This document shows positions 7,664 through 16,356 of a stretch of 64,000 nucleotides of DNA, piece by piece. The translations under genes and the position numbers were made by a program. The notes below the pieces were generated by a model. The model made no database searches. It saw nothing but the letters and a program-made list of their open reading frames with translations, and was not told the DNA's origin. Numbering within the stretch: position 1 is the first letter of the stretch; each line of letters starts with the position of its first letter. Origin of the DNA: a virus; the IMG/VR virus record IMGVR_UViG_3300033571_022960, positions 62,001 through 126,000 of that record; one strand, given 5' to 3'.

Positions 7664-9739
7664 ATGCCATTAAATTTAAAATCTAGAGCAAATGACCAAT
7701 TATTACAATCGGTAGAATATTATAAAAAAAAGATAGAAAATAATGAATTCCCAACTATTAAAGTAGAAGTTTTTAAATTATTCTCTGATGATATTAAGAA
7801 AAAATATATAATTCTTTCTTTAAAAAATTATAGACCTTTACAAGAACCATTTATAAAAGAACTATCAGATGAATTAAAAAATTTTTATGAATATAAAATG
7901 GTTACTTATGCAAACTTTTTTGCAAGGGATATAATATATGATAATGAAATATCTTTGAATGAAATAAAAGATTGGCATTTAAAATTCTTTAAATATCTAG
8001 GGGATGAACAAATAAAAATAATAATTACTAAAGTAATAAATTCTGATGAAGAAATTCTTGAACCATTAATAGAATTTGTTAAAGAACATAAAGAATTGTT
8101 AAATGAAGAAGATTATATAAAATTTTTAAATAAAGAATATATAAATTTTTGGTGGTCAGATGAAGAAGAAGAACTAATAATAAATTATGATAAACTATTA
8201 GAAAACACAAAAAGTTTTCTTTTAGGTAGATTAATTCAATCATCACAAATAGATAGATTACCAATAGAAAAATACCTTAAAGATTGGGGGATAATTGATT
8301 TAAAATATAAGTATGAATTTCTTGATTATATGTTAGAAAATGATAATGGTGAATTTTTTGAAAACAACCCAAATCTAATAATTGGTAATATAATAGATAA
8401 AATTATTGAATATGATATAATTGAAGATAAGGAAAATCTTTATAGGAATATGGATGATAATCAAAAAAAGTATTGGATTCAAAAAAGAATGGAATATTTT
8501 GGTTATGATGAATTGGAAGAATGGGAAAAACGAATTGCAGGATTATATCCAAAATATAAAAATCTACAACAAAAAATAAAAACAACTGGTGAATTTTTAA
8601 CTGATGATGAATTTAAAGATTTAACAAATAAACAAAAACAAATGTATTTGCAAAGACTTAAAAACGATGGTGAAGAATTAACTGATTGGGAAAAAAGGTA
8701 TTTGGGTGAAGGATTGAGTAATAAGATTAAATCTCGTGCTGGGGAACAAGAAAAACAAAGAGAAGAATATATAAATCAGATTTTAAATAAAGATTTAAAT
8801 AATATTACAAAAGAAGATATTGTTCTTTTGTTAAATATCATAAAAGAATTAACCCCTTTAAATGACCAAAAAATCATTAATAAATTTAATGAAAAAATAA
8901 TTAAATCAGTAAGTGATATATTACCAAATAATCATATTGAATATGACGAACATTTTGATGTGTTGTTTTTAACATTTTCTAATAAAAACTGTCCTTTTTG
9001 TGAAATTGAGTTTACTAATTTAACATTAAGTAAAATTTATATTACAAAAAATATAAACACATTTAAAAAAACATTTAACACTTTAGGTGAATTAATAACC
9101 TATATAAAAGAAGAAATTTTAAAACAAAATACAATGGAAGGAATAAAACTAAAAAATACCACTTTAAATGAGTCCAGAACGATTATCTCCGAAGATGTGA
9201 AGTACCACATAGAAAATGGTTTATCTTTAAACCAGAACGTTTTTAGAATAGGTTCTGAATCATATTATTCACTTATTAATGAGTGTAGAACACTTTATAA
9301 GAAAGATATTATTGAATTAAATGAATCAGATAAGGAATTGATTGAATCAGATTTAGGAAAATCAGTAAATACAACTCATGGTTGGGTTTACTTGGATTCA
9401 CCATTTTTATTGGAAGAAACAGATGAAACACTTGAAACTTGGGGAAGAATGTGCGAGGCAGAATATAAAGGAAGAAAAGTATCCTTAAATAAACCTTTTA
9501 GAAGTTCATCAGGAGGAAAAAAATATGGTGTTTATGTTAAGAATCCTGAAAGTGGAAAGGTTAAATTAATTCGTTTTGGGGATTCAAATATGAGGGTTGG
9601 AACTGGCAATAAAGAAAGAATTAAATCTTTTGTTGCACGTCATAAATGTCATGAAAAAAAGGATAAAACTAAGGCAGGTTATTGGGCATGCAGATTACCT
9701 CAATACGGTTTGGTTAAATATAAAGGTAGATTTTGGTAA
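7664..9739 (+). CDS. Large virion-associated protein with C-terminal DUF5872-like module
   Basis: 691 aa. The C-terminal ~130 residues (LNKPFRSSSGGKKYGVYVK, then RFGDSNMRVG, RIKSFVARHKC, AGYWACRLP) match a module I recall from many tailed-phage structural proteins (DUF5872-like). Before it, about residues 505-590 (NQNVFRIGSESYYSLINE) also look like a known phage structural segment. The middle is helical and acidic. The block LNLKSRANDQ at residue 3 recurs as IKSRAGEQEKQREEYINQ near residue 359, and twice in the protein at 45888. A late-type promoter box supports late expression. Confidence 0.75.
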   Translation: MPLNLKSRANDQLLQSVEYYKKKIENNEFPTIKVEVFKLFSDDIKKKYIILSLKNYRPLQEPFIKELSDELKNFYEYKMVTYANFFARDIIYDNEISLNEIKDWHLKFFKYLGDEQIKIIITKVINSDEEILEPLIEFVKEHKELLNEEDYIKFLNKEYINFWWSDEEEELIINYDKLLENTKSFLLGRLIQSSQIDRLPIEKYLKDWGIIDLKYKYEFLDYMLENDNGEFFENNPNLIIGNIIDKIIEYDIIEDKENLYRNMDDNQKKYWIQKRMEYFGYDELEEWEKRIAGLYPKYKNLQQKIKTTGEFLTDDEFKDLTNKQKQMYLQRLKNDGEELTDWEKRYLGEGLSNKIKSRAGEQEKQREEYINQILNKDLNNITKEDIVLLLNIIKELTPLNDQKIINKFNEKIIKSVSDILPNNHIEYDEHFDVLFLTFSNKNCPFCEIEFTNLTLSKIYITKNINTFKKTFNTLGELITYIKEEILKQNTMEGIKLKNTTLNESRTIISEDVKYHIENGLSLNQNVFRIGSESYYSLINECRTLYKKDIIELNESDKELIESDLGKSVNTTHGWVYLDSPFLLEETDETLETWGRMCEAEYKGRKVSLNKPFRSSSGGKKYGVYVKNPESGKVKLIRFGDSNMRVGTGNKERIKSFVARHKCHEKKDKTKAGYWACRLPQYGLVKYKGRFW

Positions 9740-10003
9740 TTATAGGTTAAAAAAATCATACCTATCCCACCTACCTGATAAACTATTATTTACTTCACTA
9801 CGTAAACCATACTTTTTTCGTATTCTATCTTCTAATTCTATACGAAAATCAGAAAAATAAGTAGTAAAATACTTATTTAAGTCACTCAAAATACTAATAT
9901 TATTTAATGATATATCTGTAACAGTTATTTCTAACGTTTCATTATATTCTTTTGCGGAATATGATACAGTACCAATTTTTTCTTTATCTTTAAAGTTTTT
10001 CAT
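9740..10003 (-). CDS. Hypothetical protein
   Basis: 87 aa, start ATG at 10003. The predicted beta-rich part (TLEITVTDISLNNISIL) is followed by charged residues. It converges with the gene ending at 9739 with no gap. No family recognised. Confidence 0.55.
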   Translation of the reverse strand: MKNFKDKEKIGTVSYSAKEYNETLEITVTDISLNNISILSDLNKYFTTYFSDFRIELEDRIRKKYGLRSEVNNSLSGRWDRYDFFNL

Positions 10004-10021
10004 AACTTATTTTTTAAAAAG

Positions 10022-10053
10022 AAACCGTTGCACCAACTAAGGTAACAACGGTT
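10022..10053 (-). terminator. Rho-independent terminator for the 10542-10081 gene
   Basis: The 8-bp stem AACCGTTG/CAACGGTT (10023-10030 and 10046-10053) is followed on the minus strand by TCTTTTT. It lies 28 bp beyond the stop of the minus-strand gene. Confidence 0.7.
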
Positions 10054-10080
10054 AAAAAACAACAACACAAACCTTATATT

Positions 10081-10542
10081 TTATTGATTAAAATCAACAT
10101 CACATTTTTTCCAAAATTCTGCAAGACCACCTTCACCAACATATTCAACAATCACCTTTAATGGTTCTTTTGTTGGGTCTTTTGATAAAACAAAAAATGA
10201 ATCGAAATCATTTTCTTCTTTAGTGTGTAAAAAGACATTTAAATATTTATGTGGTTTTTCTTCAATTACAATTTGATAAACTGGTAAAAATTCTATATTT
10301 TCTTTTAGAATTTTTTCTTGAATATCAGATTCTAATACTTTTTCGTTTAAATTTTCCGCATATTTACTTAACAAAACAAAGTGTAAGGTGGTACAACCAA
10401 ACATAGTTTCTTTATAATCTTCCATATTGTTTTGATGTAAATAATCAAACAATTGTTCAAATAGTTTATTTGCTCCAGCATTTTGTGGGTAAGGTGAAAC
10501 TTTTTCGTGTTCTGTGTTACCGATTGTAATTTTTAATTCCAT
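10081..10542 (-). CDS. Hypothetical protein
   Basis: 153 aa starting MELKITIGNTEHEKVSPYP, with FGCTTLHFVLLSKY and a beta-rich C-terminal half. It stands alone, between a terminator and the divergent gene at 10618. No family recognised. Confidence 0.65.
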   Translation of the reverse strand: MELKITIGNTEHEKVSPYPQNAGANKLFEQLFDYLHQNNMEDYKETMFGCTTLHFVLLSKYAENLNEKVLESDIQEKILKENIEFLPVYQIVIEEKPHKYLNVFLHTKEENDFDSFFVLSKDPTKEPLKVIVEYVGEGGLAEFWKKCDVDFNQ

Positions 10543-10597
10543 TTTATCTTTTTTTTTTGATTTTTATAAGTATAAACAATTTTTTTTTAAAAATCAA

Positions 10598-10605
10598 ATA
10601 TTTAT
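10598..10605 (+). promoter_or_regulatory. Candidate late promoter box
   Basis: ATATTTAT ends 12 bp before the ATG at 10618, in the context AAATATTTATATAG. Confidence 0.5.
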
Positions 10606-10617
10606 ATAGAAAAATTT

Positions 10618-10866
10618 ATGGCAAAATACAAAATAACAGAAAGACAATTAAATTTTGTTAGAGAAAACTTGAATATAAAATCTACTGTAAAACCAGAGGA
10701 TAGTGAAAATGTTAAAACACCCAATCCTGATTTTATGTCAACAAAAGATGTTGAAATAGAATTAAAAGAAGTTATTCAAAAAGTCATAAATAAATTTAAA
10801 TACATCCCTAAAATAGAAAAAGAAAATTTTAAAAAAGAATTAGATATTTTCCTTTCTAAATTTTAA
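10618..10866 (+). CDS. Small late protein with ITERQL N-terminal block
   Basis: 82 aa. The N-terminus MAKYKITERQLNFVRENL is shared with the proteins at 45888 and 49589 (minus). The block ends in V-R-E, which fits the (L/I/V)-x-E cleavage pattern of T4-type prohead proteases. The rest is a charged helix. A capsid-targeted internal protein is my inference. The late box 12 bp upstream agrees with it. Confidence 0.65.
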   Translation: MAKYKITERQLNFVRENLNIKSTVKPEDSENVKTPNPDFMSTKDVEIELKEVIQKVINKFKYIPKIEKENFKKELDIFLSKF

Positions 10867-10896
10867 TTTTCTACATTATTATTTATATTTCTTCCC

Positions 10897-11457
10897 ATGA
10901 AAATTGGGATTATTACTCAAAAGGAATTTAAATTATTTAATGAATACCCTTTACTATTTGAATATGGTGAATCCGATTACAATTTAATAATTGGTTATAA
11001 TCTGGCAAAAGAATTAAATAAAAACACCAGTTTTTTAAATAATAAAATAAATAATAATACTTACTGGGTTTGGAGTGATGAAGAAAAACCTACTGATTCA
11101 AAAAAATTAACAATTAATATAATAAAACTTATAATTGAAGAAATTATTAAGAATACAGAATATAAGGTGGTTGACCCAATCATTAATAAAATAACCAAAG
11201 AAAGTATAAAAAATTATTTCGCAAATAAAAATATAAACTACTACACCAAAATTGATAGAATGTTATTTCTTTATTATGAAAAGGAAATATTTGGTTTTGA
11301 TTTGGAAGTTTTTAAATGGATGGATTGGAATATAAAGGAATTAATTGATTTTAAACCGTTAAAACCTTTTTTAATTGATGATAAATATTTGGATTTATTT
11401 ACTGAAAAAAATAAAAAATATATACCAATTTTCTACAGTAGTTTAAATAGAAAATAA
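10897..11457 (+). CDS. Hypothetical protein
   Basis: 186 aa. The N-terminus (MKIGIITQKEFKLFNE) is loosely like the ITERQL-x-LFE block. The body contains YWVWSDEEKPTDSKKL and long helical Lys/Ile-rich parts. ATTATTTATATTT upstream resembles the late box. Its 3' end overlaps the convergent minus gene by 25 bp. Confidence 0.6.
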   Translation: MKIGIITQKEFKLFNEYPLLFEYGESDYNLIIGYNLAKELNKNTSFLNNKINNNTYWVWSDEEKPTDSKKLTINIIKLIIEEIIKNTEYKVVDPIINKITKESIKNYFANKNINYYTKIDRMLFLYYEKEIFGFDLEVFKWMDWNIKELIDFKPLKPFLIDDKYLDLFTEKNKKYIPIFYSSLNRK

Positions 11458-11783
11458 TTACCTGTATATAAACCACTATAATACTCTTCTAAATAAAATT
11501 TTAAATTAGATGGAATATGTATTGAATATAGTCCTTTTCTAGCACCATTGCCAACATAACACATTTTATAAAATAAAATAACCCTATTTTTACTTTTTAA
11601 AATATTAAAATCTTTTTTATTAATTTTTATACTTAAACCCAAATGACATTGCCCAAAACATTCTATTTCTGGATAAACATTTAAATTTTCTTTAAATAAA
11701 TCAATATCTAAAAAAGAGTTATTTACGTTAAAGAAACCGTTATTTGATTTTTGTAGATTAGTTATTGTTTTTTGCAAGTTCAT
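11433..11783 (-). CDS. NLKK family protein
   Basis: 116 aa. The N-terminus MNLQKTITNLQKSNNGFFN carries the family block, followed by FLDIDLFKENL. The C-terminal body is variable and unknown. Its first 26 bp overlap the end of the gene at 12111, the same arrangement as in the copy at 16872-17484. The first bases are identical to those at 17167. Confidence 0.7.
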   Translation of the reverse strand: MNLQKTITNLQKSNNGFFNVNNSFLDIDLFKENLNVYPEIECFGQCHLGLSIKINKKDFNILKSKNRVILFYKMCYVGNGARKGLYSIHIPSNLKFYLEEYYSGLYTGNYFLFKLL

Positions 11784-11812
11784 ATTCTCCGATAAAAAGT
11801 TGATAGGATAAA
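11744..11812. repeat. 69-bp exact inverted repeat, left copy
   Basis: These 69 bases are the exact reverse complement of 17138-17206. The repeat spans the junction of two overlapping NLKK genes: the C-terminal YQLFIGEYELAKNNN of one and the first residues of the next. The two copies are about 5.4 kb apart in inverted orientation, around the gp19 and Mom-like genes. Confidence 0.9.
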
Positions 11813-12111
11813 TTCATAATACCTGTATTTAATTTATTTTTAAAAAAATATAAAATTTCAGCATGTTGATTCACCCATCCTTCGGGTCTAATCACTTGTT
11901 CTACTTTTATTTGAATTTTATAACAACAAGAATTACCATTATCTTCTAAATTATTCCTATTTATTAGAAATACATTATATTCTCTATGTCCGTTTTTATA
12001 CTTATAAAGTAAATTAACTTTAAAAGTATCAAAATTAACAAAAAAATTTTCCATATTAAAAAAACCTGTTTTTGATTTTTTTAAATTATTTAATGTTTTT
12101 TGTAAGTTCAT
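11758..12111 (-). CDS. NLKK family protein, paralogue of the one at 16872
   Basis: 117 aa. The N-terminus MNLQKTLNNLKKSKTGFFN is followed by NFFVNFDTFKVNLLYKYK. Both ends (FFVNFDTFK near the start and SYQLFIGEYELAKNNN at the end) match the protein at 16872-17192, while the middle differs strongly. The start overlaps the gene at 12271 by 26 bp. Confidence 0.75.
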   Translation of the reverse strand: MNLQKTLNNLKKSKTGFFNMENFFVNFDTFKVNLLYKYKNGHREYNVFLINRNNLEDNGNSCCYKIQIKVEQVIRPEGWVNQHAEILYFFKNKLNTGIMNLSYQLFIGEYELAKNNN

Positions 12112-12271
12112 TTATCAATTTTTTTGCAGATTCTTTAAACTCTTCTTCTGTATATTCAGATTTTGGATAATATTTCACAATAACACCATCACCCATTAAA
12201 AGAAAAGAATCTTTATTATTGATTCCTTTACCCTCTGATAGTTTATATATTCTGTTTATAGATTTTTTCAT
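12086..12271 (-). CDS. Hypothetical protein
   Basis: 61 aa starting MKKSINRIYKLSEGKGINN, with VIVKYYPKSEYTEEEFKES. It overlaps the downstream NLKK gene and the upstream membrane-protein gene, so all four probably form one minus-strand transcript. Confidence 0.55.
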   Translation of the reverse strand: MKKSINRIYKLSEGKGINNKDSFLLMGDGVIVKYYPKSEYTEEEFKESAKKLINELTKNIK

Positions 12272-12440
12272 GTAAATAATAATAAATTAAAACTGTAAGA
12301 ATAATTGGATTTAAAAAACAAAATAATAAAATTCTAAAAGGTTCATTTTCTTTTATAGCATACTCAATAGTTGTAAAAAACACCACAAAAAATAAAATTG
12401 AATATAAAATAATTAAAAATGTTATTAAACTAATAAACAT
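12243..12440 (-). CDS. Small two-segment membrane protein
   Basis: 65 aa with two hydrophobic segments (ISLITFLIILYSILFFVVF, residues 3-21; ILLFCFLNPIILTVLIYYY, about 37-55). The charged tail HEKIYKQNI is likely cytoplasmic. First gene of a four-gene minus-strand run with 26-29 bp overlaps. Function unknown. Confidence 0.6.
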   Translation of the reverse strand: MFISLITFLIILYSILFFVVFFTTIEYAIKENEPFRILLFCFLNPIILTVLIYYYLHEKIYKQNI

Positions 12441-12510
12441 GGATTTTTTTTTACTAATTTAATAATTTTTTTTTAAAAAATCAAATTTTTATTAGAAAAC
12501 AAAATATGAT

Positions 12511-12545
12511 ATATTTATTAAATAAAAATAGTACTATTTAGTACC
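12511..12545 (+). promoter_or_regulatory. Candidate late box and hairpin upstream of gp19
   Basis: ATATTTAT at 12511-12518 is followed by a short perfect hairpin GTACT-ATTT-AGTAC (about 12530-12543). The box is about 56 bp from the ATG, farther than in other late genes, so the hairpin would be in the leader of the tail-tube mRNA. Confidence 0.4.
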
Positions 12546-12574
12546 TTAATAAAAAAAGAAAAAAATAAGTAAAT

Positions 12575-13078
12575 ATGGCAAATTTAATAAATCCAATGCC
12601 AGGTAGTTTTGGAACTGCTAGTTTTGAACCGTTGAGGAAGAATAGATTCTTCTTGAGATTTGATTCTGCTCTTGGTATTGCAGAATGGTATGTTTCTACT
12701 GCTGAAAGACCTAAATTAAAGATAGATGAAACTGAAATTCAATACCTGAATGGTTCTACTTGGGTTGCAGGTAGGGCAGTCTGGGAGCCTATTACTGTTG
12801 TATTAAGAGACCCGATTGGTCCTAGTGCTACTCAAGCAACAATAGAGTGGGTTCGTTTGTGCTACGAAAGTGTAACAAATCGAAGCGGTTACGCAACTGG
12901 TTACAAGCGTAATGTTGATTTAGAAATGTTAGACCCAACAGGAGTACCAGTACAAAGATGGGTTTTACAAGGTACCTGGATTTCAAACGCAGATTATGGT
13001 AATTTAGATTACTCAAGTAGCGATATTGCTGATATAACTCTAAATTTGCGTTTTGACCGAGCAATTAACGTTTTTTAA
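12575..13078 (+). CDS. Tail tube protein (T4 gp19 family)
   Basis: 167 aa, the usual length of gp19. The motif order fits the family: NRFFLRFDSALGIAEWYV near the N-terminus, then ERPKLKIDETEIQYLNG, WEPITVVLRDP, a variable loop, and SSSDIADITLNLRFDRA at the C-terminus. It polymerises into the inner tube of the contractile tail. It is monocistronic: a candidate leader hairpin lies before it and a strong terminator 20 bp after it, as expected for a highly expressed virion gene. Its codons are less AT-biased than those of its neighbours. Confidence 0.9.
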   Translation: MANLINPMPGSFGTASFEPLRKNRFFLRFDSALGIAEWYVSTAERPKLKIDETEIQYLNGSTWVAGRAVWEPITVVLRDPIGPSATQATIEWVRLCYESVTNRSGYATGYKRNVDLEMLDPTGVPVQRWVLQGTWISNADYGNLDYSSSDIADITLNLRFDRAINVF

Positions 13079-13097
13079 TTTTTTATCAATATATTTA

Positions 13098-13128
13098 AAA
13101 CCCATGCAAAGTTTGCATGGGTTTTTTT
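13098..13128 (+). terminator. Rho-independent terminator after gp19
   Basis: Stem AAACCCATGC/GCATGGGTTT (10 bp) with loop AAAGTTT, followed by a T-run to 13128. Confidence 0.9.
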
Positions 13129-13216
13129 ATTTACTTTATATTAAAAATTCTTAAATTTAATTATGATTCAATGTAATGAATGTGTTAAAGAATTCAAAAA
13201 CTAACAAAAATAATAT

Positions 13217-14224
13217 ATGCAAACTAATCAAACTAATCCTATAATGCCCTTTTTAGAAGAAGAATTCAAATCCTTCAACATAGAACCCTTTACAGAAGTA
13301 GAATTCAAACCAGATGAATATATTAAAGAAATAGAACAACAATTTCGTGATGGAATGACATGGGAAAATTATAATAAATTGTGGAAATTAATTTTTATTT
13401 TACCAAAAGAAACCTTCAATTTCAAAGATAATTTTTATAGAAGTTTAAAACAATATTTTTCAATAAATAATCTTTATCCAATATATATTGATGAAACAAT
13501 AGAATACCCAGAAAATTTCCATTCAACTTGTTACCAGTATAAAACAAGATTTCAATCACAATATAAAGAAAAAAATATAATTGATTTTAATCCAGATAAT
13601 GCAAATCTGAATAATACAATAATAAGGGAAATTTCTAAAAAAGAATGTACAAAGGTTGTTGAAAAATATGAATGGTTGGGTAAAATGAGTGGGTTTTCAA
13701 AATACCATTTTGGAATATATTTTTTAATTGATGGAAAAGAATATCTTGGTGGGGTTCTTGCATTTCAAAATGACTATGGTGAAAATACTGATGTATGGAA
13801 AAAGTATGACTTTAAAGGTGATATGATTTTATTAAGTAGAGGAGTTTGTTTATGGTGGACACCAAAGAATACTGCATCTTATTTTATATCGAAAACTTAT
13901 AAATGGTTTTTGGATAACACAAATTATAGAATTTTAACTGCAACTACTGATTCAAGTGCAGGTGAAAGTGGGGTAATTTATTCTGCATTAAATTGGTTGG
14001 GTCTTGATATGAATAAACAAAAAACAAGAACTTCTGTAATAATTGATGGTAAAGAATATTCTGGTCGTTATATGAGAAAAAAATATGGAACAATGAAGGA
14101 AAGTATTATAAAGGAAAAATTTCCTAATGCAAGATTTGTAAAAAGTCCAAGAAAAATTAGATATTTTTATTTTATTGGTAAAGATAAAAAGTATAATAAA
14201 ATGAAGTTATTAAGTTATTCGTAA
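13217..14224 (+). CDS. Mom-like DNA modification protein (GNAT fold)
   Basis: 335 aa. Residues about 155-270 match the Mom/GNAT pattern: KYHFGIYFLIDGKEYLGG, MILLSRGVCLWWTPKNTAS, YFISKTYKWF, then ATTDSSAGESGVIYSALNW. In phage Mu, Mom converts adenine to a carbamoylmethyl derivative that blocks restriction. The C-terminal part (SGRYMRKKYGTMKES) is typical of phage relatives. The N-terminal ~120 residues are extra. DNA modification against host restriction is the likely role, but activity is inferred. Confidence 0.7.
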   Translation: MQTNQTNPIMPFLEEEFKSFNIEPFTEVEFKPDEYIKEIEQQFRDGMTWENYNKLWKLIFILPKETFNFKDNFYRSLKQYFSINNLYPIYIDETIEYPENFHSTCYQYKTRFQSQYKEKNIIDFNPDNANLNNTIIREISKKECTKVVEKYEWLGKMSGFSKYHFGIYFLIDGKEYLGGVLAFQNDYGENTDVWKKYDFKGDMILLSRGVCLWWTPKNTASYFISKTYKWFLDNTNYRILTATTDSSAGESGVIYSALNWLGLDMNKQKTRTSVIIDGKEYSGRYMRKKYGTMKESIIKEKFPNARFVKSPRKIRYFYFIGKDKKYNKMKLLSYS

Positions 14225-14505
14225 TATAAACAATAATCTAATAAAGAATCATCTGATAAAAGAATGTTTTTAAAACAATAAACATCACTAAAAAAATCTA
14301 TTTCTATAATCAGATTAAGTTGGTTATGTTTAAAACCTGCACTGTTAATAAAAAATTCTTCTCTAAGTTCAAATGAATCATAATATTTTAAAACTGTATC
14401 ATTCCTTAATAAATCAAAATTAATCCATATTCTACCTTTATTTTGCAAATTAAAGAAAAAATTATGTGATTTCTTTAAATTTATTAATGTTTTTTGTAAC
14501 TTCAT
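14215..14505 (-). CDS. NLKK family protein
   Basis: 96 aa. MKLQKTLINLKKSHNFFFN, then WINFDLLRND. Last gene of a five-gene minus-strand run (15689 to 14215) in which four members carry the family block. Overlaps its neighbour by 4 bp. Confidence 0.7.
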   Translation of the reverse strand: MKLQKTLINLKKSHNFFFNLQNKGRIWINFDLLRNDTVLKYYDSFELREEFFINSAGFKHNQLNLIIEIDFFSDVYCFKNILLSDDSLLDYCLYYE

Positions 14506-14834
14506 TTATTAAATTTTTTATAATATAAATTATAATGTTTGGATAATTTATTTATATTATTTTTATGAAAATAATAACTTTTATTATTAATTATAAAACT
14601 ATATTGGGATTTAAAAGTAAAATCTGAAACTATAATATTATTCTTTTTAATATATAAAGGATAAGGTAGTAATTCTTTATTACAAACACCATCCATAATC
14701 CACATAAAAGTTCTATATTTAAAAATATCATAATTGATTGGAATAATAGGGTTATCATCATAAGGATTTATAAATAATCCAAATGGATAATCTTTAGTTT
14801 GTTTTAGATTTTTTAGTGTTCTTTTTAAATCCAT
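14502..14834 (-). CDS. NLKK family protein, divergent
   Basis: 110 aa. MDLKRTLKNLKQTKDYPFG keeps the family spacing with PFG in place of FFN, and has an INYDIFK segment after a short insertion. The body is rich in Tyr and Asn. Overlaps both neighbours. Confidence 0.65.
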   Translation of the reverse strand: MDLKRTLKNLKQTKDYPFGLFINPYDDNPIIPINYDIFKYRTFMWIMDGVCNKELLPYPLYIKKNNIIVSDFTFKSQYSFIINNKSYYFHKNNINKLSKHYNLYYKKFNK

Positions 14835-15112
14835 ACCGTTTTTTCCATTATTTTAATTACTTTTTCATCAAAAATAAAACCATATTTATAATAGTTTTTA
14901 AGTGAATTTAAAAGTTTTTCGTTTGTATCAGATTTGTTAATAATATATGCAATGATTATTCTATCAGAATCCTTTAATTCACTTTTATTTATTAAACCAA
15001 CCAATTCATTGATAAAAAGTTTATATTCATCCTGATTTAATTCAACAATTCTTATAAATTTTTTTAAAATATCATCCCTTTTTTGGGTTTTATATAGATT
15101 TATATTACTCAT
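14825..15112 (-). CDS. Hypothetical helical protein inside an NLKK array
   Basis: 95 aa, predicted mainly helical (VELNQDEYKLFINELVGL). It lacks the NLKK block although it lies between family members. Overlaps the downstream gene by 10 bp. Confidence 0.6.
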   Translation of the reverse strand: MSNINLYKTQKRDDILKKFIRIVELNQDEYKLFINELVGLINKSELKDSDRIIIAYIINKSDTNEKLLNSLKNYYKYGFIFDEKVIKIMEKTVWI

Positions 15113-15115
15113 AAG

Positions 15116-15373
15116 TTAATGAAAATAAAAGAAATAAATTAAAGTTTTAGATGGTTTTATATTTGGAATTTGATTTCTAAAAACAAATTTACCATCAAAT
15201 TCTTTGTTAATTTTTATATTTTTTAAACCAGTAGAATCATAAGTAGTAGGTATTATTGATTTTAATTCCATACCAATTTTCAATAAATCATGGTTAACCC
15301 AAACATCTTTAGGAATATTAAAGAAAGAATTATTTGATTTTTCTAAATTTATTAATGTTTTATTTAATTTCAT
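15116..15373 (-). CDS. NLKK family protein
   Basis: 85 aa. MKLNKTLINLEKSNNSFFN, then VWVNHDLLKIG. I take the ATG at 15373, because the family block begins there and overlaps the previous stop by 14 bp. A longer frame to 15463 would add residues unlike any family member. Confidence 0.7.
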   Translation of the reverse strand: MKLNKTLINLEKSNNSFFNIPKDVWVNHDLLKIGMELKSIIPTTYDSTGLKNIKINKEFDGKFVFRNQIPNIKPSKTLIYFFYFH

Positions 15374-15689
15374 AATATAATTCTTTGTTATGGTCATAAG
15401 ATGGATTAATAAAGTATTTATTGCCAAATAATGTAAAATAACATCTAACCCCATTAACCCCATTATATTTATTAAAACGTATTTCGGATAAATTTAAATA
15501 AATTGTTTCTTTAATCGTTTTTAAACGATTATCACTAACCAAAAAATTTGAATTATTTCTAAGTATATCCAAAGAATTAATTTTTAAATATTCTTTATTA
15601 AGAAAAGATATTTTAAACTCACTTTTACCCAAATTAAAAGGATATTTTTTTGATTTCCTTAAATTTTCAATAGTTTTTTCTAAGTCCAT
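15360..15689 (-). CDS. NLKK family protein, divergent
   Basis: 109 aa. MDLEKTIENLRKSKKYPFN marks the family; the start at 15689 is chosen from it. The body ends with GVRCYFTLFGNKYFINPSY. First gene of the minus-strand array. Confidence 0.65.
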   Translation of the reverse strand: MDLEKTIENLRKSKKYPFNLGKSEFKISFLNKEYLKINSLDILRNNSNFLVSDNRLKTIKETIYLNLSEIRFNKYNGVNGVRCYFTLFGNKYFINPSYDHNKELYYEIK

Positions 15690-15710
15690 ATTAATAAATT
15701 TAAGAAAAAT

Positions 15711-15742
15711 AATTGAATTTTTCAAATCTATGGTTATATTTG
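15711..15742 (+). promoter_or_regulatory. Bacteroidota-type promoter
   Basis: ATTG at 15712-15715 and an exact TATATTTG at 15735-15742 with a 19-bp spacer. It would start transcription about 15747, 15 bp before the ATG at 15762. Confidence 0.5.
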
Positions 15743-15761
15743 TTAAAAATATTAATAAAAT

Positions 15762-15968
15762 ATGAAAAAACTTTATGATGCAATTCTTCTTCACTATATG
15801 AGTGAAAAACAAAAATCTCTTGCACATCTTGAAATTCTTTTTAAGAATCCATGTGGAATTGGTGAACACTCTGATATTTTGGAAGAGGTTAAAAAATGGG
15901 TTGAAATTGGTGCAAATGCAGATGATTGTATTAATTTCTTAAAAACTGAATTTAAAATTGAGGAATAA
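15762..15968 (+). CDS. Hypothetical protein
   Basis: 68 aa starting MKKLYDAILLHYMSEKQKS, with helical, Glu-rich C-terminus (GANADDCINFLKTEFKIEE). First gene of a plus-strand run to 17544. No family recognised. Confidence 0.6.
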   Translation: MKKLYDAILLHYMSEKQKSLAHLEILFKNPCGIGEHSDILEEVKKWVEIGANADDCINFLKTEFKIEE

Positions 15969-15971
15969 AAT

Positions 15972-16148
15972 ATGAACGAACAAACATTGGAACAAAAGTT
16001 GGATATTATGTATAATCTAACCAAACAAGTAAATTTAAAATATGATGAACATGCAATTTTGCAACAATATTATCAGGAATTAAAAAATTACTTTAAACAA
16101 GAAGGTTCAAAAAAAGAAATAAAAAATACTGTTGAAGATGTTAATTGA
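15972..16148 (+). CDS. Small helical protein
   Basis: 58 aa: starts MNEQTLEQKLDIMYNLTKQ and ends KNTVEDVN. Predicted as two charged helices. It begins 3 bp after the previous stop and overlaps the next ATG by 11 bp, which supports a real gene. Confidence 0.5.
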   Translation: MNEQTLEQKLDIMYNLTKQVNLKYDEHAILQQYYQELKNYFKQEGSKKEIKNTVEDVN

Positions 16149-16356
16149 AAAAAAATATAATACAAATTTTTATCCTAAAGTTGGTGATAAATATTTTAAT
16201 GGTGAAAAAATATTTATTAAAGGTGTAGGTGTTAGACTTAAAAAGTCAAGATTTTATGATGAGTGTTATATTGTTTTTGATAAAAATTATTTTATTGCAA
16301 AGGATGGGAAAGGTAACTGGATTAATGGAAAATTAACAAAAAAACCTTTAATGTGA
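16138..16356 (+). CDS. Hypothetical protein
   Basis: 72 aa starting MLIEKKYNTNFYPKVGDKYF, beta-rich. ATG 16138 is preferred to the in-frame TTG 16132. Overlaps the next gene by 4 bp. Confidence 0.55.
   Translation: MLIEKKYNTNFYPKVGDKYFNGEKIFIKGVGVRLKKSRFYDECYIVFDKNYFIAKDGKGNWINGKLTKKPLM

Noticed and set aside
13163-13204. 13-codon frame MIQCNECVKEFKN before the Mom-like gene
   Set aside because: Too short and isolated; only a possible zinc-knuckle remnant.
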